A stretch of 64,000 nucleotides of DNA from Symbiodinium natans (GCA_905221605.1 CAJNDS010002412.1:1319386-1383385), one strand, 5' to 3'; shown: positions 21,431 to 31,978, counted from the first letter of the stretch. Numbers and translations: made by a program. Notes: a model not told the origin generated them from the sequence alone.

Positions 21431-21698
21431 ACCTGGGGGGTTTAGGGTTAGGGTTTAGGGTTTATTAGTTCTCAATTACAGTAGAGTTATATGTACCCCA
21501 CAACGTTAAAGGTCACCTACTCAGCTACTCACGTTTTGAGGCTGAAGCCCAGCATGTCAAAGTGTGAATCCTGGCGGTCACATCGGTAGCCGCTGAGCGT
21601 CCGGCTGTGCAACTTCCAGGGTTTAGGGTTGAGGTGGGGTTTAGGGTTTAGGGTTTAGGGTTTAGGGTTTAGGGTTTAGGGTTTAGGGTTTAGGGTAA
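21431..21698. repeat. TTTAGGG arrays around a diverged family F copy
   Basis: Short array at 21431-21460, family F relic at 21476-21545 (GTTAAAGGTCACCTACTCAG), and a perfect array at 21637-21698. Confidence 0.8.
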
Positions 21699-22498
21699 TC
21701 ACAAAACACTCTGTTAAAAGACTCCTTGGTCGGAGTCTCCCACGAACCAAGCCAACAACCGAACTTACTACCTGCAGTCAACCCTCCCCCCTAGTGTTAA
21801 ATCCCTTCTCCCCCCCCGACCCCCCTTAAACCAACCCTAAACCGTTTAGGTGGTGGCGGTGGGGAAGGCAACATCGGGGAAATGAGTGCAGGCACTTGCC
21901 TACTGCAGTGGCTAATGAGGCTCCGGCACTCCGCGTCGGAGTAGAACCTTACGTAGGGGTTCGGGTCTTGTTCTTTCGGTTTAGAGTTAGAGAGTTTGGG
22001 GTTTAGGTTCGCCTTCTAACTCGGCTTAAGAATTCAGGTTTATCGCCAATAGAGCTTGCTGAGGGGGCTTTATCGAGCTTCGGGTGTGGAGCTTCAAGGG
22101 CATGTCCATGGAACAAACCGTTGTGGCACCATTAGCTATTACGCGCAATGGGCAAGATCTACTTATTCTTATTCTGACATTTATCAGCTTCTCTTTGGCA
22201 AGTTTCAGACGGCGAGCTGACTAAAGGAGGCTTACATAAGATCTCAGGCTCCCAGGGTCCTTTCGCTCACTTTTTCCGTCGGCACAATCGCACAGAGTCT
22301 GTCAGTTCTTCTCCCAATAGGCGTGGTGTTGCGATCCTGAAGCCCTAAACCCTGCAAACCCTCAAGCACTCAGCCCTAAAGCCTAACAGAAGGTGGGGAG
22401 AGTCTGGATCAAAATCACATGAGCCAGCAGGGGGGCCCGACAGGTCCAGTGCGAACAGCTATAAAACCGTAGCCTGAACATCCAGCCTCTGGACATCG
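21699..22498. other. Unique stretch, no gene assigned
   Basis: C-rich run near 21800-21835 and a few TTTAGGG-like words; no convincing coding signal. Confidence 0.45.
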
Positions 22499-22523
22499 GG
22501 GTTTAGGGTTTAGGGTTTAGGGA
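22499..22523. repeat. Short TTTAGGG array
   Basis: Three copies. Confidence 0.9.
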
Positions 22524-23011
22524 TGTTCTTACATGAAACAGCACTGCCATGGTTAGAGCTGTTGTTTTTCCCTTATTGGGTTTCTTCAGAGTAGGATAGT
22601 CACATGACAAGCCCTCCCAGCGTGTCCTCTTTGGCCGCTGTTCTTGTAGTAGGGAGAGAAGCAGCGCTTGCCAGCCAAAGCCTTGCAAAGCCTGAGTGTA
22701 CACATGCTGGAATGCATTCCCCAAGCGGCCATGTACCTCAGTATTTTACACTTGGGCCTCAAAGGCCCTATGCAGGAAGTACTTTAAGGCCCAAGCAATC
22801 CCTACTTAGGTACATGGACCCTTAGTGTTCTTGTCTCATTCTCAACCGTACATGCTGCGTGTTTCAGTCTCTAAGGAAGGACCCGATCAAAAACGAAACG
22901 GCCTGGCAAAATCGGGAAAGACGGGAAAGCACCCGGAAATGACAAGAAATATGAAGCTATCCTGTTGGGTCTTTGAATGGGCTAATCTAGCTCGTGGAGC
23001 ATGCTTCTTGG
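22524..23011. other. Unique stretch, no gene assigned
   Basis: Short plus-strand frames at 22604-22825 and 22825-23031 without recognised motifs. Confidence 0.4.
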
Positions 23012-23122
23012 GAGCCCAGAAACCATATTAAAAGAAGGGTACCCTGTTTGGGGGTTGGTTGGTTGCTGTAGAAGGGAACCTTGAACCAAAAAAGGAGAGG
23101 GTACAATTGGGCTCCCCAGGCT
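23012..23122. mobile_element. Introner-family inverted-repeat element
   Basis: Begins GGAGCCCAGAAACCATATT and ends GGTACAATTGGGCTCCCC, with interior GGGTTGGTTGGTTGCTG and AAGGGAACC. It is homologous to the element that fills the membrane-gene intron at 59628-59753. Here no coding flank was found. Confidence 0.6.
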
Positions 23123-23144
23123 ATAAGGAGGACCCAGTGCCCTG

Positions 23145-23275
23145 CACCCTAAAACCCTAAACCCGAAACCCTGAACCCTAAAGCCCCTAAACCTAAACCC
23201 TTTTGCAACGAGCTTGGCTACGCTCCCGCCCGGCTTGGCAAACCCTAAACCGTAAACCCTAAACCCTAAATCAAC
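23145..23275. repeat. CCCTAAA arrays
   Basis: 23145-23200 and 23240-23275, with CCCGAAA and CCGTAAA variants. Confidence 0.85.
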
Positions 23276-23282
23276 ATCAGCC

Positions 23283-23362
23283 GGGGAGCTCTCTGTTGGA
23301 GCTCTCCAAGGATTTCCCCAGCAAACCTCTCTCGACCTGCGTGGCTTCCGGGCACAATCTGC
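23283..23362 (-). CDS. Candidate exon
   Basis: Frame QIVPGSHAGRERFAGEILGE then LQQRAPRLM, following a possible acceptor TCTGCAG. Bias moderate. No family recognised. Confidence 0.25.
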
Positions 23363-23722
23363 AGAGGATTAAGGTTTAGGGGCTAGGGTTTAGAGTTTAG
23401 GTTTAGGGCAGCTAGACTAGCAGGTTGCAAAAGCAGCAGTCAATGGGTTGGCATAACCAAGGATGGGCAAGACGATCTCAGGAAGCCGATGATCGTATTG
23501 CAGATGTTGAGAGATCTCGATTTAAATAGCTGCAAGCAGCCGTGGTAAAGGGTAATCCCATACACTATAAGATACCTATAATGGGAGCATTTAGTGTTGG
23601 GGGGGTCGGGGTAATATTCGAGGATGGCCCTTGAAACCCTCTGAACAGCGTTCCTGCACATGATCCTCTTGAACCCAGGAAAAAAAGGGAAATTCAAAAC
23701 CATGTCCCAAGGGCCTACCGAG

Positions 23723-23770
23723 CCTAAACCCTAAACCCTAAACCCTAAACCCTAAACCCTAAACCCTAAG
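23723..23770. repeat. Perfect CCCTAAA array
   Basis: Seven copies. The GC-rich island right of it (23771-23860) is open on minus (RLWARASHSQESRFTMHIQE) and may be an exon. Confidence 0.95.
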
Positions 23771-23865
23771 TTGCCCACTCCCCTCCTGGATGTGCATGGT
23801 GAAGCGAGACTCCTGGGAGTGGCTGGCACGTGCCCACAGGCGTGCGCCATGAAATCTGCTTGGAA

Positions 23866-24112
23866 ACCCTAAACCCTATAAACCCTACAAGCCCTGGAAA
23901 CCCTAGAAACCCTAGAAACCCTGTAAACCCTATGAACCCTATAAACCCTATAAAAACACAATAATCCCTTTTAACCCTTTAACCCGATAAACCCTAATTA
24001 CCCTAAAAACCCTAAAAACCGATAAACCCTGTAAACCCAATAAACCCTATCAGCCCTATAAACCCTAGAAGCCCAAAACCCTACAAACCCAAAAAGCCCT
24101 CAACCCTAAACC
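23866..24112. repeat. Degenerate CCCTATAAA-type field
   Basis: About 25 imperfect units of 9-12 bp around AACCCTATAAACCCTAGAAA. Looks like a decayed array with insertions of TA or GA per unit. Confidence 0.8.
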
Positions 24113-25058
24113 TGACTGGCTCAAGGAGCTCCTGCGTGCCCATGAAGGCCGTCGCTCTGGCAGCTATCCACATCCTTGCGGGAGGGCTGTCGCAGACACT
24201 TCAACCCCAAAACGGCCACACGTAAGGTCGGAGTTAGAGGTCAAAAGCTTGTTTTGTAATGCGGTGCGCGTTCTACTTTGTGCCTGAGAGCCTAGTCATG
24301 CCGCAAACGTAAACGGTTCAGAACAGCCAGCAGCCCCGATTTAGATTCAAGACGAAGCCTACACATGAACCGTGGTTGAAAAAGCCTCGGACATGTATCA
24401 TCCCACAAAGTGTAGGGCTCCCAAATCTCTGCAGAGGCTTTCTGAGGTAGCGGCTCAATTGCGGCAAGCTCACCTTCGAGCAAGCCTTCCCAGTGCTTGC
24501 AGCAACGAGGTCTTGACACGCGCGAAGACAGGAGCCGCTGTCCACTCGGAATGGTCTTTTGCTTAGTTTCAGGTCACCAAAAAAAGCATGAACGAGGGTG
24601 CAGGCCAACTAGAATTCCACCAATCTCTGTTCAAACTCATGAACCGAGCTGACATCCGGGGCCTGCATCGGCAGCCTGAGCTGTAAGCTTAGTGTGGCTG
24701 CAGCTGTGGGGTTTTTAGCTTGCTTGGCACCAAAAATTGCAAATAAAGCGAATGTTTCAAACGAAATGGCGCATGCAGATTTTGCTTGAAGATGTAGGCC
24801 CCCACTGCTGAGAAGCCTCGAACGCTTGAAAATCTACTGCTGCTGCTCCAACTGAAGGGTGTACAGGCTCACCTACACATGCTATGCCCAAGTCTCTCAG
24901 ACATGAGGGCACCACTACCATACCCTCAGCCTAAGTGCCACAGATCGTCCCTCGAGGCCCCATGGGTTGATTTTTTTCATCTTGCATGCGACACGCAGCC
25001 GGTGTTAGGGGGTCTGCCTTGAAGGGTGTAGAAGTTGAGCACCGAGTTGAAGTTTCTT
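24113..25058. other. Unique stretch, possible unassigned exons
   Basis: GC-rich islands at 24113-24200 and 24440-24540 are open on both strands, and no strand could be chosen. Confidence 0.35.
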
Positions 25059-25119
25059 CAGTACCCTAAACCCTAAACCCTAAACCCTCCTAAACCCTAA
25101 ACCCTCAACCCTTTAAACC
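25059..25119. repeat. CCCTAAA array
   Basis: About seven imperfect copies. Confidence 0.9.
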
Positions 25120-25446
25120 CTACTCAAATCGTATAGCGTGTCCCCGAGAGTCATGCTTATAAGCTTTGGGAACATGACCTGGGCCGCGGGCCAAATCTTG
25201 CTGATCTTCCAAGAAGTACACGGTTCCTCTGCAGAGTTGTGCTTAGGATTGTGTGGAGGTTCGGCTCTCCACTCTGCAAGGTTCTTGTGCGTTTCTCAAG
25301 GCTTGTAGGGCGTGGCTGCAGGTCCCTGAAGGGCGAAAAAATGCCATGCAACCGCAGCCCGTGAACTCTTGAGGCAATCGACCGTAAACTCCGAATGTTC
25401 GAAAGCCTCACAGAAGTCAAGAAAGTCAAAGTTTCGGGTGGTTTTT

Positions 25447-25520
25447 AACTCTAAACCCTAAACCCTAAACCCTAAACCCTAAACCCTAAACCCTAAGCCC
25501 TAAACCCTAAACCCTAAACC
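25447..25520. repeat. CCCTAAA array
   Basis: Ten copies, one CCCTAAG. Confidence 0.95.
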
Positions 25521-25532
25521 GGAAAAAAAGGC

Positions 25533-25596
25533 CTCGCCGGATTCCGGAGCGAAGCTCCCCACGCAACTCGTCAGGAGCGTCGGTGGCAATGTAGAC
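25533..25596 (-). CDS. Candidate exon with acceptor and GC donor
   Basis: Frame VYIATDAPDELRGELRSGIR with strong G/C third-position bias, starting after CCGTCAG and ending GGCGAG|GC. VYIATD-type strands occur in some glycosyltransferases, but this is too short to assign. Confidence 0.45.
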
Positions 25597-25609
25597 CTGA
25601 CGGAACCTA

Positions 25610-25800
25610 GCTAGTGCCTATATAGTTACTAGGGTTCGGAAAAATTGCTCTCATTCCCCTATGGTCCCTTTTTCATTATACTACAACCCCCCCCCCCCCC
25701 CTAGTGCCTGTAGTTACTAGGGTTCGGAAAAATTGCTCATAGTATTCCCTCATGCTCCCGTTTATCATTCTACGATAACCCCCCCCAAACCCGATTCAAT
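25610..25800. repeat. Tandem pair of a 90-bp repeat
   Basis: CTAGTGCCT...TTACTAGGGTTCGGAAAAAT occurs at 25612 and again at 25702, each followed by T/C-rich DNA and a C-run. Confidence 0.8.
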
Positions 25801-26024
25801 AATTTGGCCCCCTATAGTCCTATAGTATAGTTGCAGTGGACACTATGCAAACAATGACGCTCAACCGACACAATAGACCAAAATACAAGAAACCTAGGCC
25901 CTTCTCCCTAGATGCTCGTTTAAGGGAATATAGGAGACATAAGGGATTCCCTTATAATAAGGGCCCCCCCCCCCCCCCCCCTAAATTTAGGAAACCCCCC
26001 CATGTAGGAGACATAAGGGTACCT

Positions 26025-26093
26025 AAACCCCACGGGCCCCGCCTGATCCAGGCCGAAGTCGGCCAAGGCAAAGTCCACCTCCAGGGCAGGGCA
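26025..26093 (-). CDS. Candidate exon with kinase-like DFG motif
   Basis: Frame LEVDFALADFGLDQAGPVG, G/C-biased third positions, after an AG acceptor (ATTCCAG). ALADFGL fits the DFG metal-binding loop of protein kinases (usual form KIADFGLA). The opposite strand is also open, so the assignment is tentative. Confidence 0.3.
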
Positions 26094-26113
26094 CTGGAAT
26101 CTCCCAGCGTATT

Positions 26114-26222
26114 CGGGGGTTTACGAAAACAAGGGGGACCCCTTAAGTAGACCCCATGTAGTATAGGATTCCCTTATGAGAAGCACCCCAATAGGGTACC
26201 CCAATAAGTTCGGAAACCCCCG
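26114..26222. mobile_element. Short inverted-repeat element, family C (best copy)
   Basis: 109 bp. Left end CGGGGGTTTACGAAAACAAG, right end (inverted) CGGGGGTTTCCGAACTTATT, interior GACCCCATGTAGTATAGGAT. Non-coding, MITE-like. It lies about 20 bp upstream of the candidate exon ending at 26093, in minus-strand terms. Confidence 0.75.
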
Positions 26223-26395
26223 TATAGGCGTTTGGGGTCTTGGGGGTGTGTTTGGACATTGGACCGGGGTTCGGAACCATTGGGCTAAGCAGGGGATGCC
26301 ACAAAAGCGGCATGCATGACCTGCTCAGCTCCGCTGGCTGACACGCCACACATGGTGCTACATATACTCTTTGGGCCCTAAACCCAGCTCCTGCT

Positions 26396-26470
26396 CCGCG
26401 ATCGAGTGGGGCGTGGGGGTGGTGGCCTCTCTGGCACGCAGGAAGTCAGTGCCTGGGCTTTTGATGGAAA
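26396..26470 (-). CDS. Candidate exon
   Basis: Frame GTDFLRAREATTPTPHSIAE then QELG, nearly all codons ending in G or C. No family recognised. Confidence 0.3.
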
Positions 26471-26485
26471 AGCCTCATGCCCTCT

Positions 26486-26545
26486 GTAATTCCATTAAGG
26501 TAATATGAACCATAAACCCTTTTAGGGCTCTTTTCGTCCCCAAGC
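26486..26545. mobile_element. Family A right-half relic
   Basis: AATATGAACCATAAACCC then TTTTAGGGCTCTTTTCGTCC matches the right half of family A. Confidence 0.5.
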
Positions 26546-26773
26546 AACCCCAAACCCTCCACTGAGCCTCCACTCTAAGACGTGAGGTCGACCTACTCTC
26601 TGAGCTGAGGGGCGCCGGCAGTGCACGGCCAAGAAGGGTCGAGCAGTGAGGACCTCTTTGATGTACCTGCATGATTGGGAAAAAGAGATTTGCACATTAA
26701 AATTTGCACCTTAAGGGGCTCAGAGGGTTTTTAGAATTTCGGCTCTGAGGGGTTGAGGTTTCGGGTTTAGACT

Positions 26774-26890
26774 TCACAGGGTTTGACGAAGGTCGACTCT
26801 GAGCCGACGCCCCTCTCGCCTCTCGCCCGCGTCGCGGATCGTCGGGGCGAAGAGCATTGCCTGACGAAGGCCCAAGGCATCCATCTCCTC
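26774..26890 (-). CDS. Candidate exon, possibly terminal
   Basis: After acceptor AACTTCAG the frame EEMDALGLRQAMLFAPTIRD continues AGERREGRRLRVDLRQTL to a TGA at 26774. Strong G/C third-position bias over 38 codons. Function unknown. Confidence 0.45.
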   Translation of the reverse strand, partial: EEMDALGLRQAMLFAPTIRDAGERREGRRLRVDLRQTL

Positions 26891-26899
26891 CTGAAGTTT

Positions 26900-28126
26900 G
26901 GGTGGGCTTCTTTAGGGCCAGGGTTTGAGGGCATAGGGTTTAGGGGCCGCCGGGCTGATAGTCCATTCCCCCTAATATTACCTCCCCCTTACCCCTACGT
27001 AATAGTAAGTTCCCTCCTTTTCGTTGTAGTGTGTAGTGTATGGGGAGCATTTCATGTTAGAATGTTGGGGCGAGGGTGGTCCGTATTCGGGCGGAAGGAA
27101 TAAATAGGGTATAAGTATATTAAGCCCAGGGTTCACACCGGCGTCCTTGGCGGGGGGCGACACTGAATCGGCAGCCTTGAGGAGGACCTGGGTTATAAGC
27201 TCTGAAAGATATCCCAAGCTTTATGGGCCACCTAGTTTGGGTGTAGGTAGGCAGGGGAGTTTGACATCGAGCAGCAAAGGTACAATGCAAACCCAAAGCC
27301 CTCAGCGCACACCCGGTCCTCCACATTCGCTGAACTGTATATCTCTGTAAAGTGTCAGGGCCATGATGGGAGATGTAACATTTGCACTGACATGGCAAAG
27401 CTAAACGAACGGTGCATGAATGCACCAGGAGACAGATCTGGCACCTTCGCGCATTGCAACAAGGACGAGGTCCACGAAGTCACCTGAAATCAGTCCAAAA
27501 GCACATATGTCTGTATGAAACAACAGAACGACTGCTTCAAAAGCACCCTGAGGCCCAAACCCAAAGCCCTAGACCCATCTTCCACCCAACGACTGAGATC
27601 CATGAAGGGGGGTACATGATTCAGCTAAGTCCTACAAGGTCTTCCTTGGGAAGAAGCAGGCATCGAGTGGGCAAAAGAAAGGCCAGTGGCGGCTCGAGGA
27701 GTCCGCAAGCACGGCGCATCGGTGGTCCACGGCTGCCTCGGCTTACCGGGGATGGGCAATTATAGGCCCCATAATCCCCATAATAAAAACGATAAAGAGC
27801 CTTCTAAAGGGGGTCATAGGCTAAACAAATCCATGTTGGTAGGTTCTTTTTAAGGTGCAGTGCACAGTCTATTTTGGGGCTCTTCGCGGCTTTGTGGGCA
27901 AGAAGGGTTGGGGAGGAACGGTTGAGGTTCAGGGCAGAGGATGGGTATAAAACTCAACGAAACTTCAGGGATTTTCTCGGCCCTGGGCGACACCGCCATC
28001 GCAGCTTCCCGAGTAGGTCACCTCCCATCTGCGGTCCTCGACTTGTGGGAAGGAAGGGATAACTCCCCCATGACGAAGCAACGAAACCCCACTCGTATCA
28101 TGCGCTGCACCGGCATCCCGAACCCT
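26900..28126. other. Unique stretch with short frames
   Basis: Frames of 60-117 codons on plus (27412-27765, 27874-28062) without motifs. A few TTTAGGG words at 26930. Confidence 0.35.
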
Positions 28127-28255
28127 ATAAACCCTTTTCCAGCTGAACCCCAAACCCTAAACCCCCCAAACCCCCCAAACCCCCTAAACCATCCTAAACC
28201 CCCTAAACCCCCTAAACCCCTGAACCCCCCTGAACCCCCGAAACCCAAAAACCCT
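28127..28255. repeat. Degenerate CCC(T)AAAC field
   Basis: CCCCCTAAA and CCCCCCAAA units of 7-9 bp. Confidence 0.85.
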
Positions 28256-28261
28256 GAAATC

Positions 28262-28364
28262 TCCCCTCCGTGGCTCCTCTGGGAGCCACTCCTGCTTCGG
28301 CGGCCGAAGGCCACCCGGCTGACCGTTGAAGCAGGAGGCCGGGTTCGTGGTGAAGCCTCGCTTG
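28262..28364 (-). CDS. Candidate exon
   Basis: Frame RGFTTNPASCFNGQPGGLRP then PKQEWLPEEPRRGDF, about 90% G/C-ending codons. The plus strand is also open here, so the strand is uncertain. Confidence 0.3.
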
Positions 28365-28399
28365 AAATCGTGAAAGGACTGGCTGGTTTTTTGTAGGGA

Positions 28400-29536
28400 A
28401 GGAGGGAAGGAGGTACCCTGTAGAATCCCTTAAAGGGTATACATAGGGCCCTCATTCCCTCAATCCCTACGAGAACGAGGGGGCAGGTTGTAAAAGGATG
28501 TAGAGGGGCTCCCAACGATGCTTGGTCAGGAGAGTGGAGTTTCCTGGGAGCCAAGCAGGGGCATTGCCTGGCTTCCTTCGGTTCTGACAGCTTTGCTGAT
28601 TCCCTCCTCTCCCCCCTCCCCCCCCCGACACCTGAGGCGCCAAAGCAGCTTATGCGGCGTGTACCATCTCATAGCTCACAAAACGTACTTGCTTTGGGAT
28701 CGAGGGAACTAGCTGGTTTGATTTTGCAAGGTATTTCAACGGTGTGCAGGGGCCACAGGGCCTACACCTCAACCAGCAAGGAGATGAGCACTACTACTGC
28801 AGGCAAGTCTCCATAGAAGCCACCGGATTTGCGTGGCTTGCCCTGCATCTGATTGCGAGGCCTCAGCGGTGCGTCTACTCCACATCGGGTGCCCTCCATG
28901 AAGCTAAACTGACCTAAGAGATTAGGAATGCATAATAAATACCCCTTTGGCTGGATGAGGTGAAGAGATTGTAGTTCTCCGAGGGAGCCACTGCCTCTCT
29001 GTGGTGGTGCTGACGACGAGGTCGACTTTGGGCCCGCCTGAGACACCGACACCAGCAGGGGTTTTGGAGAGGGTCTTGGGCATGATGGTCTCAAGCCATG
29101 GCAATCCCGTGTTCACTGTCAAGTTATTTTTTTCGGTGTTGGGCAGGGGGCCAAGACTTGCAAGACCACTCCGCCTCTGCACACAATCCTCTAAACAAAT
29201 TAACTCCAAATCCTACGCTGCAAGGCAAGACCGAGCCTGCTTCTTTAACGAACTCGTAGAACTCCTGCAGATGCAAGGAATTACTGGGCAGCTCGCACAC
29301 GTCTGCGTATGCCTTCTACACTTCAGCTCTAGGGACCCAAAAGGACCTGTGCACTCGCAAGGTGCCACACATGTCTAAGTCAGGCGTGGCGTTAATAACC
29401 GAGGAAGTTCTAACGAAGAAAAGCGAGTAGGAATGCAAGTTGGAGACGGGGCTCTGAAGCCCAAACCCACCAGCATTGTGCCCACACCCCATGTCGCAGC
29501 CTTCAAGCCCTTAAGAGATGGATGGCTATCACTAAG
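28400..29536. other. Unique stretch; possible exon near 29000-29150
   Basis: The minus frame containing NTGLPWLETIMPKTLSKTPA then GVGVSGGPKVDLVVST reads like protein but was not bounded by clear splice sites. Confidence 0.3.
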
Positions 29537-29725
29537 CCCCAAACCCTACAAATCCCATCAACCCTCTAAAACCCTATTATAAAGCCCCATAACCCCTTCA
29601 AAACCCTATAAAACCTCATAAAAACCCCATAAACACCCCATAAAACCGTATAAAACCCTTTAACCCCCCTGTAAAACCCCATAAAACCCAATAAAACCCT
29701 GTAAAACCCTGTAGAACCTCCTTAA
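29537..29725. repeat. Degenerate AAAACCC(C)ATA field
   Basis: Units of 10-12 bp of the CCCTATAAAA/CCCCATAAAA type, another decayed array. Confidence 0.8.
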
Positions 29726-29729
29726 GGCG

Positions 29730-29795
29730 GACCCCGGCTCCATGATGCTGACGTTCGCCGACCGCAGGGCCGAGGCGTCGAAGAACCTCTCCCAC
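29730..29795 (-). CDS. Candidate exon with acceptor
   Basis: Frame WERFFDASALRSANVSIMEP then GSA after CGCCAAG. Almost all codons end in G or C. Function unknown. Confidence 0.45.
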
Positions 29796-29825
29796 CTTGG
29801 CGGAAGCCAGGGGTTCACTGGGTTT

Positions 29826-29910
29826 TTAGGGTTTAGGGTTTAGGATGGTTTAGGATTTTTTTGGCCACCCGCCTAGTTTAGGATTTAGGGTTTAGGGTTT
29901 AGGGTTTAGT
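29826..29910. repeat. TTTAGGG arrays around a shared 20-mer
   Basis: TTTTTTGGCCACCCGCCTAG at about 29857-29876 is identical to the copy near 13412, again embedded in TTTAGGG. Confidence 0.85.
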
Positions 29911-30321
29911 GTCAAACCCTATACTATGAGATGCACTGAAACACACGTTTGTGTACTGCTACGTATACTATGCTGTCACTGTACTCAGACTGTACTCTAC
30001 CAAAATGTACTAGGCTAACATGGAGTATGGATTAGGCTTGGGGCTCACAGGGACTGCGCTGCAGGACGGTCGAGATCATGGTGCGAACGTGTAGCAACGT
30101 CAACCCTTTCCCACGTGAGCTGTCAAGAAGCGGAACGTGCGCACCATTGGAGTTCCTCCAGTGGGCAAGCCTGCCCAAGCAGTGGCTTTGAGACTTTCGG
30201 CGGAGGTGCACTTTAAGTTCACTAAGGAAGGTTCTCAAAGTGCATCCATGGCTTGGCGTACAAAGGTTTAAGGGTTTAGGGTTTTCGACTCTCACGCTAG
30301 CGGAACGCGGGCGAGGACTCT

Positions 30322-30361
30322 GGTTTAGGGTTTAGGGTTTAGGGTTTAGGGTTTAGGGTTG
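30322..30361. repeat. Perfect TTTAGGG array
   Basis: Five to six copies. The DNA at 30362-30460 is open on both strands. Confidence 0.95.
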
Positions 30362-30521
30362 ATTGCCTGTTGAGCTCAACCCCTCAGTGCGAGGCCCCAT
30401 GCCCCGGAGGGGCTCCGTGTTGCCCCCATACATGCTAAACGCACTACTTATCAGGCAAGTCCCTAAACCCCAAACCCAAAACCCCACCACTGAACCCACT
30501 TTCATAGATACTTTCGGGCAC

Positions 30522-30610
30522 CTGCACCAGGGCGGCAGCACCAGCGCCCACTCTGCGCACTTCTGCCCCCGGGCGCAGGCCGAGCGAAGCGCCTCGTTGA
30601 CCCGCGAGAC
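30522..30610 (-). CDS. Candidate exon with both splice borders
   Basis: VSRVNEALRSACARGQKCAE then WALVLPPWC, after TAATCCAG and before a GT donor (GGTGCAG|GTGCCC). Essentially every third base is G or C. Family unknown. One of the best exon candidates of the mosaic. Confidence 0.5.
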
Positions 30611-30614
30611 CTGG

Positions 30615-30958
30615 ATTAAGGATGAGGGTACATCATATATAGCGGCATAGGGTATCTAGGGCTTATACTATTATACCTTGTATCAGGAGCCTACAACCTG
30701 CCGTTTTGCGAGGCCTCGTGAAAACGTGTATCGGGGTTGCATAACCATACCGCGGAAAAGGCATTCTCGGCGTGATTTGCGCCCATCCTGGCAAATTTCT
30801 AGGCACAGAAGCACCCCTAATCATCCAAATTCGCACCCAGCTGCCATGGACTTCACCGAACCTCGAAAGAAAACCCTAAAAGCCCCGTAGTGAAACTCTT
30901 AAGTCTCATTCTCAGCTGTGTTTAACCTCCATACCCCAAGCCCTAACCTCTCAACCAT
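30615..30958. other. Unique stretch
   Basis: Nothing assigned. A family A-like tail (GGGTACATCATATATAGCGG) lies at 30626-30660. Confidence 0.4.
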
Positions 30959-31107
30959 CCCCAATCCTGCCCAAAACCTAAACCCTAAACCCTAAACCCT
31001 AAACCCTAAACCCTAAACCCTAAACCCTAAACCCTAAACCCTAAACCCTAAACCCTAAACCCTAAACCCTAAACCCTAAACCCTAAACCCTAAACCCCAA
31101 TCCTGCC
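30959..31107. repeat. CCCTAAA array flanked by a 13-bp target-site duplication
   Basis: About 17 perfect CCCTAAA units (30976-31094) sit between identical copies of CCCCAATCCTGCC at 30959-30971 and 31095-31107. Only AAAA intervenes at the left, pointing to insertion of the array as a unit. Confidence 0.9.
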
Positions 31108-31110
31108 AGC

Positions 31111-31158
31111 CCTGCAAGGGGTCCCGGCCACCCAGCCCACCCTGGGGAAGACCTCGCG
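31111..31158 (-). CDS. Candidate micro-exon
   Basis: After CCTACAG the frame REVFPRVGWVAGTPCR has only G/C-ending codons up to a probable GC donor. Its downstream intron would contain the array at 30976-31094. Confidence 0.35.
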
Positions 31159-31159
31159 C

Positions 31160-31839
31160 TGTAGGTTGAACCCTTCACCTTGCTTCACCTCACAGGATTG
31201 AAGGCAGGGTTGGTAAGTGCAGGGTGGAGTTTATAGGGCTAGGGCTAGTGCAGTTTCTAGTAGGGATCGGGGGGCTGGAGTGCATGTTCGGGCTTGCATT
31301 TTGGGCTGTTTGAATTTTAAGGTTTCTTTGGCATTTCGGGGTGAGTGTTGTCTCAACCCGCGAACTTTGACCTCACCTTAGGGTTTAGGGTGAAGTCTTC
31401 GTGCCCACAGGGGCCGGATCTGCAATAAAAAACCGGAGGCCGGCACATGAGCGAACATGAACCCATGCTGGCCTGGGCCTTATGTGAGCCTATAGGGTTT
31501 GGGGTTTGGGGTTTAGGGTTTGTTTGTGGTCTAGAGTTTACGCCAGTGGCCCGCGAAGGGCCCAATGTGCACAGCAAGTCCAGCGCCGTTCAAACAGCCA
31601 AGGAGCGTCGTACAGCAAGTATCTCTTGGACCTTCCGGGAAGGCAGGTAAACCAACAGAACCCTGAGTAGGAGCCGAACCTCCTTAACCCCAAGACTGAA
31701 AATGAAAACCTGATCAGGTGCTCACTGCAAAGAATATCTGCGGGCCTTCAGAGGATGAGGGTGTGGAGTGTGCAAGTGAGGGTTCGACGGTTTCAAAGGC
31801 CATCTTTGCTGTCGCGTGGACTACAAAAAGAAGAGAGCC
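31160..31839. other. Unique stretch with short TTTGGGG/TTTAGGG repeat
   Basis: A small array at 31490-31520. Short frames only. Confidence 0.4.
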
Positions 31840-31953
31840 TACCCCGGGGACGAAATGAACCCTAAAAGGGTTTAGGGTTCATATACCTTAATGGAATTAT
31901 AGCAGTATAGGGTATATGGCCTCGATTTTAGGGTTCATTTCGTCCCCAAGGTA
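31840..31953. mobile_element. Short TIR element, family A (copy 1)
   Basis: 114 bp bounded by TA. Left CCCGGGGACGAAATGAACCC, right (inverted) CCTTGGGGACGAAATGAACC. TIRs of about 26 bp continue into CTAAAA, so the element carries a telomere-like CCCTAAA at each end. Interior ATATACCTTAATGGAATTAT. Non-coding. Confidence 0.85.
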
Positions 31954-31978
31954 AGCCCTGTTGAAGCCGCACTTGATG

